Notes: generated from the sequence alone by a model not told the origin. Counted from the stretch's first letter, positions 45,280 to 56,756 are shown. The stretch is DNA of 64,000 nt from Aspidapion aeneum (GCA_963576565.1 OY755039.1:134457369-134521368), one strand, 5' to 3'. Program-made: numbers and translations.

Positions 45280-46180
45280 GTTGTGGTGCATGCGCAGATT
45301 TTTAATGTGGAATATCAAAGAACTTTTTTTTACGGTACTTAATACAATTTAACCAAACGCTGAACTTAACAAAATAAGAACAAAGTTCATCTTCTTTAAT
45401 TTTTTGGTTTTTTGGTTATGCTTGGGCTAAATCAAGTCTTAAATAGCAAAAACGCAGAGTCTCCCTGTTACCTTCACCTTTCAGGATTTGCAGGATCATT
45501 AAAAATATTTTTTAGAAAAAAAAGTATTTTTTTACCCAAATTATTTTTTTGCAGTATTGGCAGAAAACTATTAGAAACATAACTAATTACTAAAATAAAT
45601 TAGCGGGCGCGCAGTGGAAAAAAGTATTGAAAAATGATACCTCCTGCAAGAATGCCATTAAGAATGTTTTATACTAAAGGTCCTTGCATTATTTTGCATT
45701 TTGATATTTGAGAACTATTTTTTATATTTTAATTAAAAAACCCTGTTGGTCTTAAGTAATGACATACACTTTTTTGTTTTATTTATCGAAACACAAGTCA
45801 CTCTGTATCTTAACTAATATTTGAAGAATATCCTGATCTTTAAAAATAAATATGTTAGACGATACATTTTGGTCATCAGTATGACCTCATTACAAGTCTG
45901 TATTAAAAAGACTATAAATGCTTTCACGTTTCTATCAAAGAATTGGTAGAAAACCTAAAGCAAGTTGACCTTTAAACAAAGAATTTCCTGTCCGGAAAAA
46001 TCATGAATACGTTTTATTTTTATTGGCTATTTTGCCTTTTATTTTTTAAGTTCTCTTTCGTGTTTTTCGATTGCAAGGGGTTTGATGGGATAAGAAAATA
46101 TGCCCATGTTGCTGCGGCAAGCTAATAAAATTTAGGTACCTATATCGCAGAAGCTTGGAGAAAAAAAGTAACTACAATAT
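45280..46180. other. Intergenic, nothing recognised
   Basis: No credible gene or boundary. Confidence 0.5.
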
Positions 46181-46181
46181 A

Positions 46182-46470
46182 CAGGGTGTCCCAGATGAAA
46201 GCAACTAATGTGGATTTCGAAAACGGTAAGAGATACGAGTTTGTTTAAATGAGAAAAAAAGTTGGGCTATTCTAAGGCCAATTAGGTGCTACATGAATAT
46301 TAAAGATATCTACAGGGGTTACTAAAATATCCAGCAAAAACTACAAATTGTGTTTTTTGAAAAATTGAGATATCGCCGCAAGCTTGCAAACAAATTTAAT
46401 GAAATATGGTAGTTTTGTATAAGTATAAATAAGTAGGTTGTCGATTACCATTTTGTTTTTTAAAGGAATA
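46182..46470. mobile_element. One-sided TA-type MITE end (CAGGGTGTCCCAGATGAAAG)
   Basis: TATACAGGGTGTCCCAGATG resembles the termini at 35739 and 51212, but no inverted partner was seen. The right limit is arbitrary. Confidence 0.35.
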
Positions 46471-46723
46471 CATATATACTTTCTTCCAATTTGGAAACCT
46501 TTCCATGTTAAATTTGATTGATAATGTGACTCAAAAAATCTTAAGTAATTTAGAAACTTTAAAACTCAAACAGATAAATCAGATAAATGACAGAAAGAGG
46601 TGAATAACAGAGTATGAATTCTTTTAAGAGAAAATAAACCTTTGACACTTATAAACAGTTTGTTGTTTGCTTTTTCTTTATTTTCAGTTTTCCACAAGTT
46701 AATTTAATTTAACTCCTTTCTTA

Positions 46724-46815
46724 CACATGCTGCTGTAATTTGTTGGGCTGCTATATTGTACATGCTGCTGTAATTTGTTGTGCCGCTTCATTGCACATGC
46801 TGCTGTAAATTTTTT
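46724..46815. repeat. Short tandem repeat, about 36-bp unit
   Basis: ACATGCTGCTGTAATTTGTT occurs twice and a third, changed copy follows. Confidence 0.75.
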
Positions 46816-46977
46816 GAGCCTTATATAGGCAATGGCGATGGATTAACTCCATCAAGGTGGGTTTCATTTTTTTAGGTTTTAATTTCAGGTTGTTCTTTTG
46901 TTGAGTTTGGATGGTTATTAATTTTATAAATAATTGTAGGTACCGGGCATTTATTAAACCTAATTTTCTTTTAGTGT

Positions 46978-47637
46978 CAGTGGCGGCTCGTGACAGTAAA
47001 GTTTGTGAGTTCTGCCGATAGGGTATAAAAAATGCTATTTTTTTACAGTGTCCAGATCACGTGTCTATAATAAAAAGTAAAAAATTGCCAAGTTTGGTTT
47101 CGCAAAAATTACAATTCATTCATTGTGATACAATTATACAAAAACAAACAACAAACACGACGATAACCTCCCGCTCATGCGTTTGGCGTCTTCTAAATAA
47201 ATAAATGCGCCCGCAAACACGCAACGCTGAGCCCACCCGCCCGGAATTGTACTGGAACTGCAAGTTTTGCAGCTCTATTTTTGCCTAGATTTCGCTATCT
47301 AAACCCTTGAGCAAGTGCGGTTGCGGGGCGAAGGAAGGGGTTCCTAGCCGTCCTGCTACGTTGTGTTGCAATTTAGCAGCGCAACAATGCCAATAACTTC
47401 ATTTGACCGACTGTGAAATGCGGCTTTCGGCGACGGCGCGCGGCTTCATGCTCAACACATGTACGCGATTTGAAAGCCTACTATACCAACACCGGACCGA
47501 AAATATACTGCTTTTCCAATAATTTTAGAAATAAAATAATTATATTAGAAAAATAGCAGCGGCTGAAAAATAGTCAAATAATGTAAAAATTTTGGGGGTT
47601 CTGCAGCTCTGCAGCCCTTATGCACTAGCCGCCCCTG
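46978..47637. mobile_element. hAT-type element with 8-bp target duplication
   Basis: It begins CAGTGGCGGCTCGTGAC and ends GCACTAGCCGCCCCTG. TTTAGTGT flanks it at 46970-46977 and 47638-47645. The interior is GC-rich around 47200-47460 (for example CGGCGACGGCGCGCGG). No transposase frame is present. Confidence 0.92.
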
Positions 47638-47644
47638 TTTAGTG

Positions 47645-47690
47645 TACAACCTGAAGATGAAAGCGTATGCTCTCGACACATGTCGTTGTA
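47645..47690 (+). ncRNA. Hammerhead-ribozyme-like motif 2
   Basis: TACAAC (47645-47650) pairs perfectly with GTTGTA (47685-47690) as stem I directly on either side of the core. The core CTGAAGA (47651-47657) is exact for CUGANGA. One T follows, then stem II GAAAGC/GCTCTC with one A-C mismatch, then GACAC where GAAAC is expected, and ATGTC ending at the cleavage position 47684. ACATGT is again a palindrome. The single change in the GAAA box would probably weaken activity. Identity is inferred. Confidence 0.6.
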
Positions 47691-48075
47691 ATAATAAAAT
47701 TAGTGGAGAACGACTGAACTTGTTTGATTTATTAATTACCTCCACTCAACATGAACTATTTCTTCCATTTATAAAATTTTAAAAACTAAGATAATTTTGT
47801 TTTTAGGTTAGGTATTACACATTTTTGATTGATTCCTCTGTCATTGTGGCTTTAGGTCATCAACATACTTAAATTTTCAGAAATTCGAACACGACTATAA
47901 GAGAAGGGGGGATAAAAAAAATTGGACTAAAACCTGGCTTGGCAACATCCAGATCGTTAATCTGTGACCTATTCTTAGCTAGAATCCACTGTCCTGTCAA
48001 AGTGCGGTCCTCATATTTTGCATACTCAACTACTTACAGCGCCTGCACTAATTAGACTTCAACCATTTAACATAA

Positions 48076-48540
48076 CGTCGGCGAAACCCGAAAAAAGTGT
48101 AACTCCACAAAATAAATTTTAGATTATGGTGTTATCTAGGTATTAACTAAAAACGAAAGCTATTACTATAGAAATTTATAAATCAAACAAGTTTCGTGGC
48201 TAATCGGGCAAAAGGGAGTTTTTGTTTCTCTCATATATTTTTCCGTGGGTGGCTAAGCTTAACCTTACGGGGGTCCAAGATCTAATCGGAAAAATATATG
48301 AGAGAAACAAAAACGCCTTTTTGCCCGATTAGCCACGAAACTTGTTTGATTTTTGAATTCACGGGTACGAAATTCCACGTTTGTTATAGAAATTTATGTA
48401 TGTCCTAGGAAAAGCCGATTTTTGAAAATTAATAAAATAAAAACTCCAGTCAGCTGTTATTCAATTTTTAAAAAGTGTTTTTGGTCTCTCCTGCAAATTT
48501 TGTCAAATTGGAGTTACACACTTTTCGGGATTCGCCGACG
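48076..48540. mobile_element. 465-bp element with CGTCGGCGAAACCCGAAAA ends and a central palindrome
   Basis: The left end CGTCGGCGAAACCCGAAAAA recurs inverted at the right end as CGTCGGCGAATCCCGAAAAG; both continue to GTGTAACTCCA. In the middle, arms of about 80 bp (about 48183-48262 and 48277-48352, with ACAAGTTTCGTGGCTAATCG and its inverse) form a second, almost exact palindrome around TAAGCTTA. The target duplication is not clear. Confidence 0.85.
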
Positions 48541-48963
48541 ATCAGAATCATTAAGTATTAGGTATGTTTATGTAAGTTCGGTTCTACATGGGCCGTAAAG
48601 CAATATTTTGCCGGTTATATGATTATTTGACACAACTCGACTTTAATTGCATTTTCTTTAATTAATATGCTAATAATTTTGCATAGTAATTATTATTATA
48701 GCGAGCAATCTAACGCGATCGTCGCAGTTGTAGCTTTGATGTCTGTTTGCCCCTACTCCCGCTTTCTAGACTCCTCGCTTACCCTCTCACCCAATCTCCA
48801 GAATCACAATATACGCCTTTCTGGGACAGCTTTTAATAAAAGAATTTGATTCGCGCAAAATTATTTAGAAAAGTCCACATCGAATTATTCTTTAATAATA
48901 ATTTAAAAAATTAAAGAATAAACCCAAAGAAAAAAAGGGCAATTTGAAAATAAAAAAATTTAC
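48541..48963. other. Intergenic, nothing recognised
   Basis: A GC-richer piece at 48715-48810 has no recognisable coding content. Confidence 0.4.
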
Positions 48964-48971
48964 CTTTGTGT

Positions 48972-49161
48972 CAGTGGCGTATATAAAAAAAAGTTTCGGG
49001 GTGGGCCCGAGGCAGTTTTGGGGAGGGCCCGAGACCCCATGAGGGCGTATTTTATGCTATTTTATGTTTGTCTTCATGAGATATGTCGAAAATATCTAAA
49101 AAAAATCTTAGCTTCGGGGGGGGCCCGGGCCCTCCAGGCCCCACCCATATATTCGCCAGTG
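48972..49161. mobile_element. hAT-type MITE, 190 bp, exact 8-bp target duplication
   Basis: The ends are CAGTGGCGTATATA and TATATTCGCCAGTG, flanked by CTTTGTGT at 48964-48971 and 49162-49169. The interior contains GGGGAGGGCCCGAG and its near repeat. Confidence 0.92.
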
Positions 49162-49236
49162 CTTTGTGTTATATCTCGAAAACTAAAAGTAACAGATAAC
49201 ATTTAGTTTGATAGTGGCATATCTGTCGTTTGCTAC

Positions 49237-50048
49237 TGTAACTCGGTGCGTTTGCTGATAACATGTATAGTTTGTGAGATATGAATATTCAAGGTTTTGC
49301 CATTTTGGTCTCATGGTATTCCCTATACTAAAAATCGCTAAATGACGTTTTTCCGAATCTACAATGAAGGTGTGGTTTTTTCGCATCTCCACGGCCCCAC
49401 AATACTGTAACTCGGTGCGCTTGCTGATTACATGTATAGTTTGTGAGATATGAATTTTCAAAGTTTTGCCATTTTGGTCTCATGGAATTCCCTATACTAA
49501 AAATCGCTAAATGACGTTTTTCTGAACCTACACGGAAGGTGTGGTTCTTTCGCATCTCTACGGCCCCACAATATTGTAACTCAGTGCGTTTGCTGATAAC
49601 ATGTATTGTTTGTGAGATATGAATTTTCAAAGTTTTGCCATTTTGGTCTCATGGGATTTCCTATACTAAAAATCGCTAAATGACTTTTTTCCGAATCTAC
49701 GAGGAAGGTGTGGTTTTTCGCATCTCCATGGACTCATTATACCGTAACTCGGTGCGTTTGCTGATAACATGTATAGTTTGTGAGATATGAATATTCAAAG
49801 TTTTGCCATTTTGGTCTCATGGGATTCCCTATACTAAAAATCGCTAAATGACGTTTTTCCGAATCAACAAGGAAGGTGTGGTTTTTTCGCATCTCTACGG
49901 CCCCACAATACTGTAACTCGGTGCGTTTGCTGATAACATGTATAGTTTGTGATATATGAATTTTCAAAGTTTTGCCATTTTGGTCTTATGGGATTCCCTA
50001 TACTAAAAATCGCTAAATGGCGTTTTTCCGAATCTACACCGAAAGTGA
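49237..50048 (-). repeat. 169-bp satellite, array 1 (about five monomers, inverted)
   Basis: Monomers are marked by TAACTCGGTGCGTTTGCTGA, CATTTTGGTCTCATGG and ATCGCTAAATGACGTTTTTC, each recurring every 169 bp. This is the reverse orientation of the array at 56.8-60.1 kb. The last monomer breaks off at about 50048. Confidence 0.95.
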
Positions 50049-51209
50049 TAATTATCAAAGAAATTCAAGGAACCCTAGAAGACGCATCCCCATTATTTAA
50101 TACGCAAATTCATTCATCATGCACGAAATCTCAGAAAATTTCGCCGAATCCTCGCAGGCAACACTGTAAGAGGTATAAAAGAGAAATCGATGAAAAACCA
50201 TGGGCGTGCAGATTTTGTTGAAAATAAAATAAATATATTAATTATAGACATTTTCCTATAAAATTTTTGCACTCAAAATTATAAAATTTAAATAAGTGTA
50301 AAATATTACCGGTACAGTTTTGACAGCCATTCTATTTTTACAGAATTAATTTTTTTATCGATTTATAATATTAGAAATCAATAACTTATTTACAGCTGGT
50401 AATATCCGTAGTTTTGATTTTTATTATTTTTCCCTAAAGATAAGAAATCTACTTTATATTATTTTTTTCTGAATATAGAAAAGTGTTACTTTAATCCCTA
50501 AAATTTAAAACACAGGTAAAAGTGTTTCTTTTTATTTCAAATTGTCAAAGGTGTTTTTTTAGCTTTTTACTCTTTCACCTTGGTAATACATTGCTCTTAG
50601 TAAATTTTTTACAGTAAGTAGATTTGTTCTGTTAAAAAAAGTCAAAAACTCCGAATTATATACTCAGACCTTGAGATATTTATCAAAATTTTTGCATCAG
50701 GATTTAAAGAGTCTATTTGATCCCCTAGTGTACAGGGTGCATTTTCGACACTTTTGGGTGTTTTCGGTTTCTATGTTTATAATATTGATATGCGATGTTT
50801 ACCATCATTATTCTCTTCAAATTAAAGCACACTAAGGTGTAGTCGTTTTTTCTTCAATCTTCTCTAGGAGTTCCCGAAACCACCCAAATGATAAAAATGG
50901 GACAGCCTATATTTATAATATAGATTTTTTGTTATATTTTATCAGCAAAACTCTTGCCTCGAAATAAAAAGCACTCATTGGTTTATTTTACCAAAATCCA
51001 TTCATTAGTTTATTAAACTCTAGCAATTAGTTTTTTTAGAAAATATTTGGTATGAGTCTGTGTTTTTTTACATTTGCAAATGTTAAAAAATATGACTTAT
51101 TCAGTTTTATCAACAAAATACTTTTGATTTCCATAAAAAAATCTATTTAATTTTTATTTACCAAATAAAATAAAAATGAAAAAATATTATTTATAATTAA
51201 GTGATTTTA
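50049..51209. other. Intergenic, nothing recognised
   Basis: TGTACAGGGTGCATTTTCG near 50740 may be an isolated MITE end. No genes. Confidence 0.45.
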
Positions 51210-51211
51210 TA

Positions 51212-51868
51212 CAGGGTGTCCCATAACTTAGGCGCCGTAGTGCAGCAGGTGATAGAGGAGGTTATTTCCAAGAAAAAAGTTTATATAACATGGGGTCAAC
51301 ATTCATCTGTTTTTAAGATATAGGATTTTTAAAGAGGAGTGGGTGAAAACCGGTTATAAAAAAAAAAATCTGTGACAGCCAGCTGAATACTCAGCTAATT
51401 GTGATTAAAAAATGTGGTACTCCTTTTTTGATAATATTACAAGTGGAGGAGGTACGGGCTGTCAAAATAACCTCGAAAATGTATAAAAAATAATATTTTT
51501 TTTTAAATTAATTTTTGCTTTCTCTTTTAAAAAATATCAATAATATTTTATTATGTCTCGCTAGAGACTTGTTTTTATTAACAAAAAATATTTAAAAAAC
51601 ATTGCATTTAATATGGCATTCATAAAAGTTCATACCAAAAAAATAGTATTTTCTAAAAAAATTGACTTTTTTCAAATTAATTTTTTAAAATTAATTTCAA
51701 TTTACTGCTTTTGTTCTAATACAAGACTACCCAATTTCATATTTTTACTGCGTTTTTTTAAAGTTATTATCACAAAAGTTAAAAAAATTGCCAACAACAA
51801 GTTTTTGATCAGACATGACCTCCTCTATCACTTGTTGGCCTATGGCCCCTAAGTTATGGGACACCCTA
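51212..51868. mobile_element. TA-flanked MITE with AGGGTGTCCCATAACTTAGG ends
   Basis: The left CAGGGTGTCCCATAACTTAG is matched by the inverted right end TAGGGTGTCCCATAACTTAG; TA flanks both sides. Just inside, GTGATAGAGGAGG on the left mirrors CCTCCTCTATCAC on the right. It is 657 bp with no credible coding sequence. Confidence 0.9.
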
Positions 51869-52142
51869 TATATACAAACATTATTAAATTTGGGACTATG
51901 CAGTAAGTAAGTGAAAAGGAAGTTAAAACTCTTTTTTTTCTGTGTAAAAGTAGGTACTACCTTTTTTCTTCTTATAGTTATATTTGTTAATTCTAACTAC
52001 TTTTTTACATCATTATATGATGATCGAACATCAAAAACAACCAGTGATAATATATTATGTATACTTTATAATAAAAAGAGATAGTTGAATATTTAACTAC
52101 CAACCACTAGTAGTAAGTAGTTTTCTTAATTTGAACTAGTCT
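51869..52142. other. Intergenic, nothing recognised
   Basis: No gene or boundary seen. Confidence 0.5.
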
Positions 52143-52706
52143 TTAACACCTGACCTTGGTCAAGGCATTTCGTACAAGATAGTGCCTACTAGGTGCTAAA
52201 CGACGAACATACTGAGGATCAACGTGGTCAGAACAAAGAATGCCCATTTTGACAGAATTTTCTCCTTATTAAGGCCAATAATCTCCCTCCAAAGCTCTCT
52301 CTTGTTTGGATCAGTGGGGAATCTAGTAAACTCATAAATTAGAATATTTTTAAAATGTTTAATAACTGTACAGTAGCATGACATAACATAACATTACAGA
52401 GTGAAAATGGTTGTTTACATAAGAAATATATTTTTTAATATATTATTGCCAGAATAAATTCAGAAACTTTTCCAAAAAAACCCAAACACTAGAGGTGGGA
52501 AAATAAGGGAATTTGCAACAATAAATAATGTTTCTTAAAACTTCTTTGTAAAATAAATCACTAATATTTTGTAAAAAAAGTTATAAACCACACCACTGTC
52601 TTACCAAATCGTAAACAATATGACGGTTTCTGGAAGAGATTCAAACTTACCGGTGAAATGATAAATCCAGCCACTTCTCTTCACTTTTGTCACACTTCTT
52701 AGGCAT
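52143..52706 (-). pseudogene. THAP-domain gene fragment, two exons, frameshifted
   Basis: Exon 1 (52706 to 52651) begins MPKKCDKSEEKW and ends SFH plus two bases of an Arg codon, at a strong donor (GTAAGT). Exon 2 begins at 52322 after TTTACTAG, completes that Arg, and gives FPTDPNKRELWREIIGLNKE. About nine codons later the frame is lost in a T run near 52227. In the next frame, LCSDHVDPQYVRRLAPSRHY follows, with a stop at 52143. The order MPKKC, SFHRFP, W and C-x2-H matches the THAP zinc-binding DNA-binding domain. The domain needs a second Cys about four residues after the first, and that is absent. With the one-base deletion this looks like a pseudogene. A sequencing error in the T run could explain the frameshift, but not the missing Cys. 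Further exons were not found. THAP domains also occur in P-element-type transposases, so the origin may be host or transposon. Confidence 0.8.
52651..52706 (-). CDS. THAP fragment, exon 1
   Basis: 56 bp from ATG to a GT donor. The start is chosen because MPKKC is the usual opening of THAP domains. Confidence 0.75.
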
Positions 52707-52879
52707 TTTTAAAGTTATTTAATAAAAAAAATCTTAATTTTGTGATCAATATTGCAAAAAAAACAACGAAAATGCACGTTTATTCGGATAACCTCTCAAA
52801 GGCAACAATAAATGATGCAAGGGTGACGTTTGGTCTACATGGTTGCCGCTATTAATTTTTTTTCTGAAAAATAGCGAAC

Positions 52880-53619
52880 AAAAATCAGTTTTTTGCATTT
52901 TACGCGTCGTAGGGCAAAATTTAATGTATGAGAAATATTACCCATATAATTCCCTACAATCAGTCTCCATAGTCTATAGATCTACAACCACACGTTTAGA
53001 AGAAAATTTGAAAAAATTATGTTTTTTGCAATTTATGCAAAAACGGTAAGTCATAAAAAAAAACTTTATTGACATAATAAAATGATCAAGACACAATTCT
53101 CTACAATGCGACAATGACAATTTACAGCTCTACAACCATATGTGTTGAAGACAGAGGGTGCCGAAAATGCCCATTATATACTTTTTGTCGTTTTACGCAA
53201 AAACCATAAGTCATAGAGCTGTGACTCACATAGGTGAATTGTAGAGAATGGCGTCCTGAAGATTTCTTGTCTATAATGTGTTTTTCTAGGACCTACCGTT
53301 TTTACATAAAATAAAATAATAATTTTTGCAAATTTGGCGCCCTATATGTTCTACACGTAGTTGTAAACCTGTGGCCCAAAAGGAAAGAATGTAGAAAATT
53401 GTGTCCTTTAACATTTTATGTTTATAAAGTTTCTTTCTACGACTAAAAAAAACACAATTTTTGACAACTTAGCTGCCATCTACCTTCTAAACATGTCGTT
53501 GTAGACCTATAGACTATGGAGATTGATTGTGAAGACTCGTATGGGTAATATTTCTCTTAAATAAAATTCTTCTCTACGACTTACCGTTTTTGTGTAAAAT
53601 GCAAAAAACTGATTTTTGT
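52880..53619. mobile_element. Foldback element with internal repeated units
   Basis: AAAATCAGTTTTTTGCATTT (from about 52881) recurs inverted ending at about 53617. Inside, TGAGAAATATTACCCATA and CTCCATAGTCTATAGATCTACA-like segments are mirrored at about 53530-53560 and 53495-53525. Tandem-like units with TTACGCAAAAACCATAAGTC and CGACTTACCGTTTTTG fill the centre. No genes. Confidence 0.75.
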
Positions 53620-54008
53620 CAATTTTGGTGCTCTCTATCTTCTATACATGTAAGTCTAGAGCTATAACCTTTAAGAAAAATTGTAAAGGAATTTTTGAAG
53701 TGTAAACTTCTTTAGGCGCGTTTAGTAGTTTTTGTGGGTACTGAATTGAACTGAGCCGTCAGACTCGGCTATGTAACGCTCATTCGGGTGAAGTCGGCTC
53801 GAGTTCAGCGAGCAATATGATGATGCAGATGAAGGCCAGTATTATTAATTTCGCCTTGTTAAAGTTTACACTTCTGCCATGTGGTCTTAAGCACACACAA
53901 TTTTTTTTGTCAACAAAGGTTTTCTCTGCGACGTTCCATTTTCGCGTAAAATCAAATCAAAACACTTTTTGAGTTTTCCAGAGTTGCCCAGGAGAGGGTT
54001 GTAGACTA

Positions 54009-54048
<40 letters not shown>

Positions 54049-55258
54049 AAAAAAAGGTTTTTTTAACTTTCGTGATCAAAACATTTAACTTAAATTTATT
54101 TGGACTAAAAGCAAGAGTTATTTTTATACCGAAAACATTTGTAGTGAGAACAATAATTAATAGTTAAAAGTGCAGTTTAGTAATCTGGTTTTAATAACTT
54201 TTTAAATACCACCTAGGAAGACAAAACTAATAAACTATTTATGAACTCTAACCTCACACCAAAGAAATTTAATTAAACTTACTTTCAGTTGAACGTTTTT
54301 CACACTTAAATGGAGTCCCGTTTTTTTCAGAAAACCGAAAACCAAATCAATATTTTAAACTGCGCATTCGCTACCGTACTTTTTCTTCTCACATAAAATA
54401 TCTCCCTCTCAGCTGTGGTCGAGCATGTGTGAAGTTAGTAAGATTAAGATAATTTTATGTGATCAGGAAAAGAGAGGTGCGCATGTGCAGTTTAAAAAAA
54501 TGGTTTGCATTACAGGATATCGCCGCTAGTTATTTTGTGTTCCTGCAAAAAACAAGCTCAAGTTGGTTGACTGCGCAAAAATTGCAATTTTGTGCTAATC
54601 GTTATACGTTCTATAAAAATCGACAATCAACAATCTTCGAAAAAAACCAACTTTAGCTGATTATTTCTAATTTATACTTTCCTTTTAATTCAAAATAGAT
54701 AAGGATTTAAACCTCCACATAGATCTATAACAACAGGGACTTAAAAGCAAATGTTTTATGATTTTTGTTAAGTTTAGGTACCTGTGTAAACAAAAATTTA
54801 CCGATTGATTATTGGATAACATATTCTAACTTAAAAAAAAAACTTTTTTTCAAACATTTGTATACATATGTGCATATAGGTACACAGACAGACATGCATA
54901 CATACATATCTAGAGGTTATACTTACAACCTAGAATTAAATTGTATAGAAAAACGTTATTAATGATAAGGTCTCAAAAAAAATCAATGAAAACAATCCTT
55001 TTCTCACATAGGATGGTAAACATATTCTATTACAGATACATGTATAGCAATCCAAAACGTAAGCCGAATTCAAATTACAAGTTATAAAAGTACTGGCAAC
55101 ATTGTTGCGAATTTGAAAGAAATCCCCAGTATAATACTTTTTGTGTCTGATGAAGTTTAGGATTTCTATACGGGGTCTACCTTTAGTTGAATGTTTTTGA
55201 TAATTATATATTAAAATTTAGTTTGCCTAATTAGCCCTTCACCATTTCTCAAAATCTC
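53620..55258. other. Intergenic, (TA)n microsatellite inside
   Basis: 54017-54048 is a TA-rich microsatellite. Around 54855-54910 there are CATACATACATATC-type short repeats. No gene is recognised. Confidence 0.5.
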
Positions 55259-55276
55259 GAGCCGCCACTGTCTCAT
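55259..55276. mobile_element. Isolated hAT-like end (CGAGCCGCCACTG)
   Basis: It is the inverse of CAGTGGCGGCTCG, the terminus at 46978. No partner was found. Confidence 0.4.
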
Positions 55277-55469
55277 ATATTTTTTACTTTTCCTCTAGTT
55301 TTTAAATTTAGAAATTGCAGCAAATACCTAAACTAGAGAAGAAAGGGTAATTTCATGCTCCAGGCCTAGATCCTTTTTAGATCCGTTTATAAGTTTAGGT
55401 ATAGCAGGGTATTGGTTGGACTCTTAAGTTCTACATTTTTAATTACTTTTAGTTCGGTTCTTAGAGCAT

Positions 55470-55730
55470 TTAAAACAGCAAAGGAAAAAGTGTTCTTTGT
55501 CGCAGAAAAGTTCTACTATTGATCTCGGCAATGCGGCATTCGGCACGCCGAATCACACGATTTCCATCGGAATGTAGAAAATGAAATTGGATTCGGTTGG
55601 GTTTCCACGAGCAGTCGTAATTTTGACAATTGTTAGGATTGGATGTGTCGTTTTGCGGCACTGGTCCAATGACAATTCGAGAAATGCCTTTGCTTGGCCA
55701 ATTACAGAGTCTATATTTCAGTATTTCTTA
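55470..55730. other. GC-richer island with open frames on both strands, unidentified
   Basis: The block has a composition unlike its neighbours and is open in more than one frame. On the minus strand one frame gives KAFLELSLDQCRKTTHPILT followed by IVKITTARGNPTESNFIFYI, after a possible acceptor (GAAATATAG). Another gives RIVIGPVPQNDTSNPNNCQN. Neither is recognised. It may be an exon, an old repeat or neither. Confidence 0.25.
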
Positions 55731-56309
55731 TTCTTGCAAAACAAATGTTAGGTAGGGGAGAGTGGGGCATAGTGGCCATCGGGATCGGGTGGTCATGTCG
55801 AATAAATACCAACCGAGTTGTTGCAGTCGCATATGGTAAAATTTAAAATAGGGAAATAATTTTTTTTAAAACCCATCTTAGACATACCACAAACATTTGC
55901 CATACTGTACAGTAGTTACAGGTCTTCTCAACAAAAGACCATTTAATGATTTTGTTATTTATGAACTATGCTTACAAAAATTTTTTTTTATATACCGGGT
56001 GGCCAAAAAAAAACCGGACAATTATTTTTTTTTTATTATAACTTTTAAACTATACCCTCGATTTTAATGGGACAAACTGCACTTGGCAGATAATTAATTA
56101 AAGATTTGACCTAATATATTTTTTTCTCTTTCATCTCAAAATCCAATTGTACCCTTGAAAGATGCTTGTTTATTCTTGTCTTGCAAACATGTTTTAATTA
56201 TTTTTTTAAATCAGGAAAAAAGCTGCATTCTTGCCACGCACAACAAGGAATGAATGAGTCTGCAAAATCGGTTCAGTGGTTCTGAAAAAATATATTTTTG
56301 TTTGAACCA
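55731..56309. other. Repeat-derived sequence
   Basis: GGGGAGAGTGGGGCATAGTGG at 55755 and the ACCGGGTGGCCAAAAAAAAACC near 55997 look like ends of common insect repeats, each without a partner. No gene. Confidence 0.4.
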
Positions 56310-56610
56310 TCGCAGACAGCACAAGTACGTACTATGTACGTACATACTACGTAACTCTGTGACGTAGTGTACGTACATTTTACGTAGATTTTTGGACTTA
56401 CGTCCACATATTTTATGTACGTCGTAGGGACTTAACTGTAGCCATTATTTTCCTTCAGTTTGTACGTACTATGGACGTACTGAAGTACGTACCATGTACG
56501 TACATGTATTTTGGACGAAAAAATCGTAGTAGGTACGTACAGGGTATGTCCAATGAAACGTAAAATGTACGTAGCCTAGACGTCCATGGAACGTACATAG
56601 GACATCATAT
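56310..56610. repeat. GTACGTAC-rich cluster
   Basis: TACGTAC or close variants (GTACGTACTATG, TGTACGTACAT, GACGTAC) occur more than ten times within about 290 bp, in both orientations. Confidence 0.85.
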
Positions 56611-56756
56611 AAAAATAAAGAAAGTGAGGGATTAATACTAGATACCGTTTAAAACAATTCCGGCTTTCTGAAAATTCCTACTTTAGAGTGGATCGTCCAG
56701 TCTTACCTCGAGGCTCAAAGTTTCAATAGGTTTGAAGTTTGTTTAGCTTGATTTAG

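Larger units (their letters stand above)
46816..47735 (+). mobile_element. Penelope-like terminal fragment split by a hAT element
   Basis: The sequence up to 46977 and from 47638 onward is continuous once the hAT insertion and one copy of its target duplication are removed. The right part holds a hammerhead-like motif and the tail AATAAAATTAGTGGAGAA, as at 43.75 kb. The left limit is uncertain. Confidence 0.5.
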
